Source of the DNA: Sphingobacteriales bacterium 39-19
GTDB lineage: Bacteria > Bacteroidota > Bacteroidia > Chitinophagales > Chitinophagaceae
Assembly (NCBI GenBank): GCA_001898465.1
Contig: MKTX01000007.1
Location: 62,001 to 126,000, forward strand
Length of the DNA stretch: 64,000 nucleotides
Direction: 5' to 3'
In this document: piece by piece, positions 40,760 to 49,951 of the stretch
Numbering within the stretch: the first letter of the stretch is position 1
Layout: each line of letters begins with the position of its first letter
Position numbers and translations under genes: made by a program
The notes under the pieces: generated by a model
Databases searched by the model: none
The model's input: the letters and a program-made list of their open reading frames with translations, nothing else
What the model was told of the DNA's origin: nothing

Positions 40760-41407
40760 TTAAGCGTATTTAATAATAATAGATTCTATTACGTTGGCAG
40801 CATCTTCACATTTATCTGTTACCACTTCCATGATCTGGTAAATTTCTCTTTTTTTAATAACTTCTTTGGCATCGGGTTCTGTAGCAAAGAGGCGTTCAAT
40901 ACTCATATCAAAAATATCATCTGCCTGGTTTTCTATACTGTTAATAGCCACCAGGGCATCGGTAATTTGCCTCATGTTTTTCATATTGCGTAATTCGGTT
41001 ACCGCTTTATGTACCTGCACACATCCCATGGCTATCAGGTCGCCCATTTTTTGTATGCCAATATCATCCGGGTTTACCCGGTAAAAATTTATTTTTTTGG
41101 CAGATGCATAAATGTAATCGGCAATATCATCTAAAGAAGTTGCCAGGGCATGAATATCTTCCCGATCGAAAGGCGTAATAAAGTTTTTACTGAGCTCAGT
41201 AAATATTTTATGGGTAAGTTCATCATTCACATGTTCCATTTCTTCAACCTGCTTTATAAGAACTGCTCTTTTTTCAAACTCGGGCTCACTTATAATTTGT
41301 TTAAGTGTTTCTCCCATTTTAAGCAACTCGGCCGATACACTTTCGAATAGCTGGTAAAAGACCCTGTCTTTGGGAAGAAAGATCTTTAAAATAGAATTGA
41401 ATGACAT
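40760..41407 (-). CDS. DUF47 family PhoU-like phosphate transport regulator
   Basis: 'SILKIFLPKDRVFYQLFESVSAELLKMGETLK...FITPFDREDIHALATSLDDIADYI'. Confidence 0.9.
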   Translation of the reverse strand: MSFNSILKIFLPKDRVFYQLFESVSAELLKMGETLKQIISEPEFEKRAVLIKQVEEMEHVNDELTHKIFTELSKNFITPFDREDIHALATSLDDIADYIYASAKKINFYRVNPDDIGIQKMGDLIAMGCVQVHKAVTELRNMKNMRQITDALVAINSIENQADDIFDMSIERLFATEPDAKEVIKKREIYQIMEVVTDKCEDAANVIESIIIKYA

Positions 41408-41524
41408 GTAAATAAAATTTTGGGCAAATTTATAATTATAGGTTCTTTGCACAGGCAAAGAAAAATTAGTAATAATTTGATAACATACAACTAATATAAA
41501 CATTAATTTTAAGGTCAATATGAT

Positions 41525-42829
41525 ATGGGCATAAAAAAAATTATTATACCACTCTGTTGTATGTTGATTTCTGGTGTATTGAAAGCCCAGTTTTTAATGG
41601 ATATGGTGGATACAACCACCAACACGGGGAAGGGATTGCTGTCAATTTACAAAAATTTTGATGGATTTCGCATCAGCGGTTATGTACAGCCCCAATTTCA
41701 ATTAGCACAGGAAAAAGGGACAAGTAGTTTTGAAGGGGGCAATTTTGCTGCAGAAGTAAGCAACCGATTTATGCTACGCCGCAGCCGGGTGCGTATAGAT
41801 TATGTGCATTTTGGCCAGGGAAAGAAGCCCGGAGTACAGGTTGTATTTCAGTTTGATGCCAACGAAAGAGGCTTTACAGTACGGGATGTATGGGGTCGCA
41901 TTACCGAAAATCAATGGCAGTTATTTTCGTTTACTACCGGCATTTTTGCCCGCCCCTTTGGGTACGAAGTAAACCTGAGCAGTAGCGAAAGAGAAAGTCC
42001 CGAAAGAGGCCGCATGAGCCAGCTTTTAATGAAAAGCGAAAGAGATATTGGCGCCATGCTGAGTTTCGATGTAAGAAAAGAAACACATCCCCTCAAGAAA
42101 ATAAAATTCGATCTGGGGTTTTTTAACGGGCAGGGTATTGCAGTAAAGTCTGATTTTGATAATCACAAAGACCTGGTCGCTCGTTTATCCTTAAAACCCG
42201 TTTCGTTGAGTTCAAAAATAATTTTATCTGCTTCAGCTTCTACTTTACAGGGAGGGCTGCTCAATAATACCCCTTATGTATTTACTACCTTAATGCAAAA
42301 TGGCGAATGGAAGCAAGCCATAGATTCCGGCACTCAAAACAAAGGGAGTTACTCGCCCCGAAAATATTATGGCGCCGATGTACAATTAAAATTTAAAAAT
42401 AAAAAAGGATTTACCCAGTTGCGGGCTGAAATGTTGCAAGGCACCCAATCGGGTACAGCAATTAGTTCATTAACCCCCGAAGAGTTACAATCGGGTACTA
42501 ATGGGTTTTATCAGCGTCGTTTCAGGGGTGGTTATTTTTATTTTATACAAAACCTGGGCTCAGTAAAACACCAGTTGGTTTTAAAGTATGATTTTTACGA
42601 TCCCAATACCCGGGTATCGGGTAAAGAAATAGGCTGGCCCGGTGCAGGATTTACGCAGGCAGATATAAAATACAGCACCCTGGGCTTCGGGTACAATTAT
42701 TATTTTTCAGAAAATGTAAAGCTTATGCTTTATTATGCAAGCGTAAAAAATGAAAGTAGCAGCCTGCCCGGTTTTACAAGAGATGTTAGTGATAATGTAC
42801 TAACCACACGCCTGCAATTTAAATTTTAG
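41525..42829 (+). CDS. Porin (phosphate-selective porin O/P-like)
   Basis: 'RISGYVQPQFQLAQEKG...RFMLRRSRVRIDYVHFG...GIFARPFGYEVNLSSSERESPERG'. Confidence 0.85.
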   Translation: MGIKKIIIPLCCMLISGVLKAQFLMDMVDTTTNTGKGLLSIYKNFDGFRISGYVQPQFQLAQEKGTSSFEGGNFAAEVSNRFMLRRSRVRIDYVHFGQGKKPGVQVVFQFDANERGFTVRDVWGRITENQWQLFSFTTGIFARPFGYEVNLSSSERESPERGRMSQLLMKSERDIGAMLSFDVRKETHPLKKIKFDLGFFNGQGIAVKSDFDNHKDLVARLSLKPVSLSSKIILSASASTLQGGLLNNTPYVFTTLMQNGEWKQAIDSGTQNKGSYSPRKYYGADVQLKFKNKKGFTQLRAEMLQGTQSGTAISSLTPEELQSGTNGFYQRRFRGGYFYFIQNLGSVKHQLVLKYDFYDPNTRVSGKEIGWPGAGFTQADIKYSTLGFGYNYYFSENVKLMLYYASVKNESSSLPGFTRDVSDNVLTTRLQFKF

Positions 42830-42833
42830 GTAA

Positions 42834-42877
42834 ATAACATTTCCGTAACAGTAGGGTAACATTTATGTAAACTTTAG
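42834..42877 (+). promoter_or_regulatory. Pho-box-like array of 11-bp-phased [AG]TAA[CA] repeats
   Basis: ATAAC 42834, GTAAC 42845, GTAAC 42856, GTAAA 42867: exact 11 bp period. Confidence 0.55.
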
Positions 42878-42903
42878 TTTACATCCTGGTAATATGGTAG
42901 AAA

Positions 42904-42911
42904 TACCTTTG
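42904..42911 (+). promoter_or_regulatory. Bacteroidota -7 box TACCTTTG
   Basis: TAnnTTTG match shortly upstream of the 42928 ATG. Confidence 0.5.
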
Positions 42912-42927
42912 CGCAAATAAAAGAGTT

Positions 42928-45726
42928 ATGCGCATTTTAATTTTTTTAATTGCTTTATTAAGCACAAATTTAAATTGTTTTTCTCAAACCGGAACCATTG
43001 AGGGTAAGATTACTAACAATACAAACGGAGCTGTTGTATATGGAGTTTCAATTACCATTGATGGGCAGGCAAAAGGTACAACCAGCGATGCTGACGGATA
43101 TTTTTCTCTAACCGTAGAAGCGGGTAAACCACATCGCATCAAACTTACTCATATAAATTTTGCACCTAAAGAAATTACCGACCTCACCGTAGAAAAAAAC
43201 CAGGTTCTTAATATAGATGTCTTACTGAACGAATCGTCAAAAACCGAGGATGTCGTTGTAGTTCGCACTTCAGGTAGTCGCCCGGAAACAGTAGCAGCAT
43301 TAATTGCTTACCAGCGCAATGCACCCGTGGTGGCACAGGTGATCAGTGCGGAGGCTATCCGCCGTAGCCCTGATAAAAATACAGGTGAAGTTTTAAAAAG
43401 AGTGTCCGGCGCCAGCATCCAGGAAGGAAAATACCTGGTAGTGCGTGGCCTGGCTGATCGGTATAACCAAGCCATGATAAATGGTGTATTGTTAAACAGT
43501 ACAGAACCCGATCGCAAAACTTTCAGTTTTGATATTATTCCATCGGCTATGATTGATAATATTATCATCAATAAATCTTTTATAACTGAACTTCCGGGAG
43601 AATGGGCAGGAGGCCTGATACAGGTGAACACAAAAGATGTACCGGCAAAAAATTTCTTTACCGTGCAAATAGGAACGGGCTTTAATACCCAAACCGTTGG
43701 AAAAGAATTTTTTGGTTACATGGGAAGTAATACTGATTGGCTGGGGTACGATAATGGGGCAAGAGCATTACCCAATGGGTTCCCATCTAAAAAAACATTT
43801 GCGCAATTGAGCCGGGAAGAAAAAACTCAGTGGGGTAAAGAATTTGAAAATATCTGGGATTCAAAAAAAGAGGGATCGAGCCTACTGGCTCTTAACCAAA
43901 CATTTTTGGTAAATGGCGGATTCAATAAAAAAATAAAAGATAGTAAGCTGGCTGGCATCTTTGCCCTCAGCTACAACCGCAGTAATAAAAGAGTGATTTA
44001 TCAGAACCAGGTAAACATGATTCAAAATGATATGGTCAGCCTGAGTTTTGATTATGAAAACAGCAAATACAATAAAGAAGTATTGGCTGCTGCTTTAGGG
44101 AATATTACGCTGCAATTGGGTAATAGAAATAAAATCTCTTTCCGCAATATATTAAATGTAAATACCAGTAATTATGTAACGCTGCGTACCGGTAAAGATT
44201 ATGAATCTAATTCTGATATTGGTGATAATATCCGGGCGTCTGAACTGGCATTTAAAGCCAATACATTTTTTAATTCGCAACTTTCAGGGGTGCACCAAAT
44301 AGCTGCTGCCAATTTAAAACTGCATTGGTTTGGAAGTTTCAATATTTTAGATCAATACATCCCCGATCAGCGCCGGGTACAGTACAATCAGGAAGATCCA
44401 ACCAATCCATCTTCTCCCTATGCCTTACTGGTAGGTGCTTCTAATGCATCGCAAAAATCGGGTAGTCGGTATTATGGTTTCCTGAACGATTATGTTTACA
44501 CCGCCGGCGCCGACCTGGCAAAAAACTTTAGCTGGAAAAAACGCACACAAATTATCAAAGGGGGTTATTTCTTCCAGGTGAAAGATCGTTTGTTCAACTC
44601 AAGGCCATTTGCTATTTATTTACCGATCGACAATAAAGAGCTGCGCCGCCTGCCTTTAAGCCAGGTATTTAATCCTGAGAATTTTGGCAATGGTTCCGAT
44701 AATCATTTTGCTTTCAGCGAACTTTCAGGAGATAGCTATCGCTATATTGCCAACAGCATTTTAAACGCAGGATTCTTACAACTAGACAATCAGTTTAGCG
44801 ATAAGTTGCGTGCCGTATGGGGTGTAAGGGTAGAGCATTTTGATCAGGTAGTAGGTAGCATGAAGGCTAAAGATCCACGCCATGTGCATAGCAAACTGAT
44901 CGATTATCTACCCGGTATAAACCTTACCTATAAATTAAAAGATAATACCAATCTGCGAGCTTCTGCTTCGCAAACGGTGATCCGTCCGGAATTTAGAGAG
45001 TTGAGTACATTTCAGTTTTATGATTTCGACCTGGGTGCTACGGTAGCTGGTAATACTAATTTGCAACGCACCAAGGTTTCTAATTTCGATCTGCGTTACG
45101 AACTCTATCCCGGTGCTGCTGAGCTCATCACTTTTGCCGTATTTTATAAATATTTCAAACTGCCCATCGAAGCTTATTTTAACCCGGGCGTAGGCGGTTC
45201 AAGCACGTATAATTTTATTAACGCCGATGAAGCCAATAGCTTTGGCGCTGAGCTTGAATTCCGTAAAAAGCTGGACTTTACGCCTGCTTTCAAAAACTTT
45301 ATTTTACAGGGTAATATTTCTTATATCTACAACCGGGTTACTTCTAAAACCACTAATTTAAATCGTCCCATGCAGGGCCAAAGTCCATACCTCATTAACC
45401 TGGGCCTGCAATACGATGAAGAAGTAAAAGGCTACAACGCTACTTTATTGTTCAACCAAATTGGCCGACGCATCGCATTTGTAGGCGGTACCGATCAGCC
45501 CGCTATTTGGGAAAACCCACGTCCACTCCTGGATTTTCAGGTAGGTAAAAAAATATTGGATAAAAAAGGCGCCATCAAACTTGGCATAGCCGATATCCTT
45601 AATAAAACAGCCATCTTTTACAACGATCTAAATCATAACAAAAAATATGATAAGGATAAAGATGTATTTGCCATCCGCAGAAAATATGGCAGCAATATCA
45701 GCATTTCGTTCAGCTATAATTTATAA
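42928..45726 (+). CDS. TonB-dependent receptor with carboxypeptidase-regulatory-like N-terminal domain
   Basis: 'GTIEGKITNNTNGAVVYGVSITIDGQAKGTTSDADGYFSL', plug 'KRVSGASIQEGKYLVVRGLADRYNQAMING'. Confidence 0.93.
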   Translation: MRILIFLIALLSTNLNCFSQTGTIEGKITNNTNGAVVYGVSITIDGQAKGTTSDADGYFSLTVEAGKPHRIKLTHINFAPKEITDLTVEKNQVLNIDVLLNESSKTEDVVVVRTSGSRPETVAALIAYQRNAPVVAQVISAEAIRRSPDKNTGEVLKRVSGASIQEGKYLVVRGLADRYNQAMINGVLLNSTEPDRKTFSFDIIPSAMIDNIIINKSFITELPGEWAGGLIQVNTKDVPAKNFFTVQIGTGFNTQTVGKEFFGYMGSNTDWLGYDNGARALPNGFPSKKTFAQLSREEKTQWGKEFENIWDSKKEGSSLLALNQTFLVNGGFNKKIKDSKLAGIFALSYNRSNKRVIYQNQVNMIQNDMVSLSFDYENSKYNKEVLAAALGNITLQLGNRNKISFRNILNVNTSNYVTLRTGKDYESNSDIGDNIRASELAFKANTFFNSQLSGVHQIAAANLKLHWFGSFNILDQYIPDQRRVQYNQEDPTNPSSPYALLVGASNASQKSGSRYYGFLNDYVYTAGADLAKNFSWKKRTQIIKGGYFFQVKDRLFNSRPFAIYLPIDNKELRRLPLSQVFNPENFGNGSDNHFAFSELSGDSYRYIANSILNAGFLQLDNQFSDKLRAVWGVRVEHFDQVVGSMKAKDPRHVHSKLIDYLPGINLTYKLKDNTNLRASASQTVIRPEFRELSTFQFYDFDLGATVAGNTNLQRTKVSNFDLRYELYPGAAELITFAVFYKYFKLPIEAYFNPGVGGSSTYNFINADEANSFGAELEFRKKLDFTPAFKNFILQGNISYIYNRVTSKTTNLNRPMQGQSPYLINLGLQYDEEVKGYNATLLFNQIGRRIAFVGGTDQPAIWENPRPLLDFQVGKKILDKKGAIKLGIADILNKTAIFYNDLNHNKKYDKDKDVFAIRRKYGSNISISFSYNL

Positions 45727-45756
45727 AATCATCATAACAAAAAAAATAACAACAAA

Positions 45757-47172
45757 ATGAAAAAGCTAATTATTTACGGTGTTTTAATAGCATGCACAGC
45801 ATTGAGCTGCCGTAAAATAGAAGTAGATGGCGATTCAAACGGAGGCGGTTCTACCAATCCGCCACCCACATCAGAGAACATTATTTTAGAGGGGCGTATC
45901 TCGGCCAACCGTACCCTGAAAGCAGAGTACACGTATAAATTACGGGGTTTGGTATATGTAACCAATGGCGCTATTTTAACCATTGAGCCGGGTACAAAGA
46001 TCGTAGGAGAAAACGGCCGCAATGGTGGTTTAATCATCACCCGCAGTTGCCAGATTAAAGCAGAAGGAACCGCAGACAAACCCATTGTATTTACTTCAGA
46101 ATCTACCAATCCGCAAAGAGGCGATTGGGCCGGGATCGTAATTTTGGGTAATGCGCCTACCAATGCATCTTTTAATGGTGTACAAGGTGTAGGCGAAGTA
46201 GAAGGTGGCGTAAACAACAGCGATGGCCTGGGTTTATATGGCACGCCCGCTACACAGCAACAAAACCCCGCCGATAATAGCGGTATCTTAAGATATGTAC
46301 GTATTGAATATGCAGGGTATGCATTTTTACCCGATAAAGAAATTAACGCCTTAACCCTTGGCGGCGTTGGTAGCCAAACAGTCATTGATCATATTCAGAT
46401 CAGCTATTCAAACGATGATGCCATCGAATGGTTTGGTGGTACAGTAAATTGCAAATACCTGATTGCATACAAAACCCTGGATGATGATTTTGATACAGAC
46501 AATGGTTACAATGGCCGGGTTCAGTTCGGTATTATCTTAAGAGATTCAGGTGTTGCAGATATTTCGAAAGTAGAAGGTTTTGAAAGTGATAACGATGCAG
46601 CCGGTAGTTCATTAACGCCTCAAACAGCGCCTGTATTTTCAAACATCACCGTGATTGGACCAAGGGCTACTGCTGCCAACGTAGGCAACGCATATTATTT
46701 AGCCGCAGCGCAGATCCGCAGAAACTCAAGCCTGTCTTTATTTAATTCAGTGATCATGGGTTGGCCCGTTGGTGTTTACATCGATGCTACTAAAGGTATT
46801 CCGGTTGATAATAATATTCCTTATTCATTGTTTATCCAAAACAGCATCATTGCAGGTTGTGCAGAGCCGGTAAAATATAGCATCACCGGTAATAGCAATC
46901 CTCCGCAAACGCCCAATACCACACAAACTATTTTAACCTGGTTTAATACACCTGCTTATGGTAATAGTATTTTGCAAAACAATACCGATGTTGGTTTAGG
47001 TGCTCCATTCAATTATGCAAATCCCGATTTCAACCCTACAGCTGCTTCTGCCGCTACTTCCGGCGCTAGCTTTAGCCATGTAAAATTAAGTACCGGCTTC
47101 AGTGCAGTTACTTACCGCGGCGCTTGCACCGTAGGTGATACCTGGTGGAAGGGTTGGACAAAATTTAACTAA
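45757..47172 (+). CDS. Lipoprotein with parallel-beta-like repeats, partner of TonB receptor
   Basis: Lipobox 'ACTALSCRKIEV'; adjacent and same strand as the receptor. Confidence 0.7.
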   Translation: MKKLIIYGVLIACTALSCRKIEVDGDSNGGGSTNPPPTSENIILEGRISANRTLKAEYTYKLRGLVYVTNGAILTIEPGTKIVGENGRNGGLIITRSCQIKAEGTADKPIVFTSESTNPQRGDWAGIVILGNAPTNASFNGVQGVGEVEGGVNNSDGLGLYGTPATQQQNPADNSGILRYVRIEYAGYAFLPDKEINALTLGGVGSQTVIDHIQISYSNDDAIEWFGGTVNCKYLIAYKTLDDDFDTDNGYNGRVQFGIILRDSGVADISKVEGFESDNDAAGSSLTPQTAPVFSNITVIGPRATAANVGNAYYLAAAQIRRNSSLSLFNSVIMGWPVGVYIDATKGIPVDNNIPYSLFIQNSIIAGCAEPVKYSITGNSNPPQTPNTTQTILTWFNTPAYGNSILQNNTDVGLGAPFNYANPDFNPTAASAATSGASFSHVKLSTGFSAVTYRGACTVGDTWWKGWTKFN

Positions 47173-47196
47173 TAGTTCTCCATTTCATGTGCAAAG

Positions 47197-47219
47197 GCAG
47201 CCGCAAGGCTGCTTTTTTT
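47197..47219 (+). terminator. Rho-independent terminator
   Basis: GCAGCC-GCAA-GGCTGC-TTTTTTT. Confidence 0.85.
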
Positions 47220-47362
47220 ATTTTGCTACCGGTGGCATCAAGTTCAAGCAACTTCATTGGCTACGCTCAGTTCATCTTCAGTTGGCATGGCAGCGTTTAG
47301 CCTTAGTTCTAAGTGAGCTGTATTTATAGCTCCGGCGTATATTTATGAATTCTATCTTCCAG

Positions 47363-47554
47363 ATATTTTGCAAAATGTTTTCCCCATTCTTCTGTACCAT
47401 ATCCTACTTTTATATCGGCAGGGGTGCCTGTAAATTTAAGGGTATAAGTACCATCACTAGCGGCCATGGTAACATAGTAATCGGCAAAATTACCCGAGCT
47501 TAGGTTTAAATAAATAAGCTGCATTAAAACATCTACATCAGCCGGGCTAAAAAT
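47363..47554 (-). pseudogene. Orphan C-terminal fragment of the 48153..49817 lipoprotein
   Basis: 192 bp aligned without gaps to 48321..48512 with about 7 mismatches by eye; encodes FSPADVDVLMQLIYLNLSSGNFADYYVTMAASDGTYTLKFTGTPADIKVGYGTEEW.KHFAKY. Confidence 0.85.
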
Positions 47555-47559
47555 TGAAA

Positions 47560-48147
47560 CTATTGTTTTGTTAAACCCATGTTTCTTGGAAAAATAGTTC
47601 TGTAATTTCCATACCCCCCGGGGCAATTTGAAGGATCAAATAGATCACCGCCTCTTATAAAAGAAATTGACATTTTTGTGGAGTCAATAGTTCTTAAAGA
47701 AATAAAGATATCTCCCCAATCATTGCATTCAGAGTTAGCGCCAAAATACATATTATAAACCCTTGGTGTGCCAAAATTTTTGCCAAACATTGATGTATTT
47801 GAATCGGAACTATCTAAATCATTAAACAATACCTGGTTGGTTAAAGAGTCTTTAACAAGCACACGGCCAATTAGAGCATCCCATTTAATGCCGTCACCCG
47901 GCAGGCCAAAATCCCATGCTGTTTTTTTAGTAAACCTCACTTCGTAAAGCCAGCCTGCATTACTGCCTTTCCAAATACCAATAAAAGGGTCAAGCTTGTG
48001 GTTAATGTCTTTTACATAATTTACTGTTGCCGGAAAAAGACTGTCTCCTGTATAAGTGGCAGCCTGCTCTAATGATATTACAGATTGTGCTTTTGCTGTA
48101 TTGAAGCAGCATGAAAAAGCAATAATAATTAAATGTTTCATATACAA
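47560..48147 (-). CDS. Small secreted hypothetical protein downstream of modular lipoprotein
   Basis: Signal peptide 'MKHLIIIAFSCCFNTAKAQS'; 5 bp intergenic gap to the lipoprotein stop. Confidence 0.65.
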   Translation of the reverse strand: MYMKHLIIIAFSCCFNTAKAQSVISLEQAATYTGDSLFPATVNYVKDINHKLDPFIGIWKGSNAGWLYEVRFTKKTAWDFGLPGDGIKWDALIGRVLVKDSLTNQVLFNDLDSSDSNTSMFGKNFGTPRVYNMYFGANSECNDWGDIFISLRTIDSTKMSISFIRGGDLFDPSNCPGGYGNYRTIFPRNMGLTKQ

Positions 48148-48152
48148 AAGTT

Positions 48153-49817
48153 TTAAGGGCAGGGTGTTTTAATAATTTTATTATTTACGGTAAGCGTTAC
48201 CTGGTCAATGGTATCATTGCTGTTTATTTTATATAAACCTACCCCGTTAAGCTGCATTACATCTCTCAGGTATGTTAAAAATGTTTTTTCCAGTCCATAT
48301 TTTTTTAACCAGTCGTTACAATATTTTGCAAAATGCTTTCTCCATTCTTCTGTGCCATATCCTACTTTTATATCGGCAGGAGTGCCTGTAAATTTAAGGG
48401 TATAAGTACCATCACTAGCGGCCATGGTAACATAATAATCGGCAAAATTGCCCGAGCTTAGGTTTAAATAAATAAGCTGCATTAAAACATCTACATCAGC
48501 GGGGCTAAAAATGCGGATGGGTTTATTTAAAGTAGTTTCTTCATCACCATAAATATTAATAGATGTTACTTCATAATCGTTCAAATGGTTATGCGAAAAG
48601 CCTTTGATTGTGCTATCTACAGGAGCTTCTATTGCGTCTGAATTGCTGGTAGATGGGGCAGGTACAAGCGCCGTAAACTGGTTTTGTTTATTTTCACTAA
48701 AGCCCGCTTCTTTTTTTTCGTTAAACTTTGTTTTAAGGTAGCTAATTCTGTTTTTATAGGCTGTATCTGCGTTTTGTACCTTTAATACAGCGCAGGGGTC
48801 ATAAACGTCTTCTATAGGTATTGGCTCCCAGCCAGGACCTCCTGTTGCGGGAGGGCATTCAGGTAAATCTTCGGGCGGTACTATTTGGCTGGTATTTACT
48901 ACATTACTACCTGTATTGCACAGGTAATAGTATGGTATGCCCCCAGTTTCGCCACCTCCTGTACTGGGTACACCGGTAGTTCCTCCACCGGTATATATCC
49001 CATTGTCCCACTCTATGCCTATTATATAACAATTATTATATACAGCTTCAATGCCACAGGATACTTTTTTAATATTCTGTTGTGTTTTGGCAGCCGGGCA
49101 ATTCCATGTAATACTAACAGAAGATTGTGCGCATTGGTAAATAACTGTTATGTTATTTTGTTGCTGGAGTGAATCAGAAAAACCAACGGTTAGTGTAGCT
49201 GTATCACTTTCCTGTGGCCTAAACAAGCTATGGTCAGTTACTTTAAAATGAGAATAGCCAAATATCATTTTTTCAAACTGCATCATCAGGCTGGCATAGT
49301 TCTCTGCTGTGTTTAATGAGCTTTCATTTACATTATAATCTAATAACTTATAATCTTGCGTAAGCCGGTATCTAAAATCCATACTATCTCCCGGACTTAG
49401 CTTTACTTCAATAAAACCTGCAACCCTTTGACTGCCCTGCTTCACAAATGGGATACAAATAAGGGTGTCATTTGAATTATTGTTTGAAGCAGAAGAAACA
49501 AAACTTTGTGGATTTTGGCTATTCTTCATAGTAGCAAGTGTTTTATTCCAAACAGGGTATCCATTTTTTAAGGCAAATGCAGTAACAAAGGGCTTCAGTT
49601 CGTTTTTATGTTGCAATGTTTTTATGATTCTTTTCGTAAGATCGTCAGTACCTTCTGGGGTATTAAAAAAATCTCTTGTAACTGCAATAATGTTAGCATT
49701 TGGAGAATCCGTATCCATTTTTTTGCATGAAATAATAAAGAAAATAATGGAGAAATAAAAAAGCAGTTGTTTAAGAGTACGAATTATTTTAATAAGCGGA
49801 TAGTTATTTGTTTTCAT
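48153..49817 (-). CDS. Modular lipoprotein with JAMM-like C-terminal module (in frame, no C tract)
   Basis: 'LLFYFSIIFFIISCKKMDTDSPNANIIAVTRDFFNTPEG...ALKNGYPVWNKTL', linker 'CPPATGGPGWEPIPIED', 'GFSHNHLN...IFSPADVD'. Confidence 0.75.
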   Translation of the reverse strand: MKTNNYPLIKIIRTLKQLLFYFSIIFFIISCKKMDTDSPNANIIAVTRDFFNTPEGTDDLTKRIIKTLQHKNELKPFVTAFALKNGYPVWNKTLATMKNSQNPQSFVSSASNNNSNDTLICIPFVKQGSQRVAGFIEVKLSPGDSMDFRYRLTQDYKLLDYNVNESSLNTAENYASLMMQFEKMIFGYSHFKVTDHSLFRPQESDTATLTVGFSDSLQQQNNITVIYQCAQSSVSITWNCPAAKTQQNIKKVSCGIEAVYNNCYIIGIEWDNGIYTGGGTTGVPSTGGGETGGIPYYYLCNTGSNVVNTSQIVPPEDLPECPPATGGPGWEPIPIEDVYDPCAVLKVQNADTAYKNRISYLKTKFNEKKEAGFSENKQNQFTALVPAPSTSNSDAIEAPVDSTIKGFSHNHLNDYEVTSINIYGDEETTLNKPIRIFSPADVDVLMQLIYLNLSSGNFADYYVTMAASDGTYTLKFTGTPADIKVGYGTEEWRKHFAKYCNDWLKKYGLEKTFLTYLRDVMQLNGVGLYKINSNDTIDQVTLTVNNKIIKTPCP

Positions 49818-49951
49818 TACAAATTTAATAAATCAATAGAAAAATGTGAACTTAAAATGATTATTAAAAATAACTTTACAACATTCAATTATATATAAAT
49901 ACAAATAAAAAATTATCTATTTGTAGTTGAACTTAGACTTAATTTTATTCG

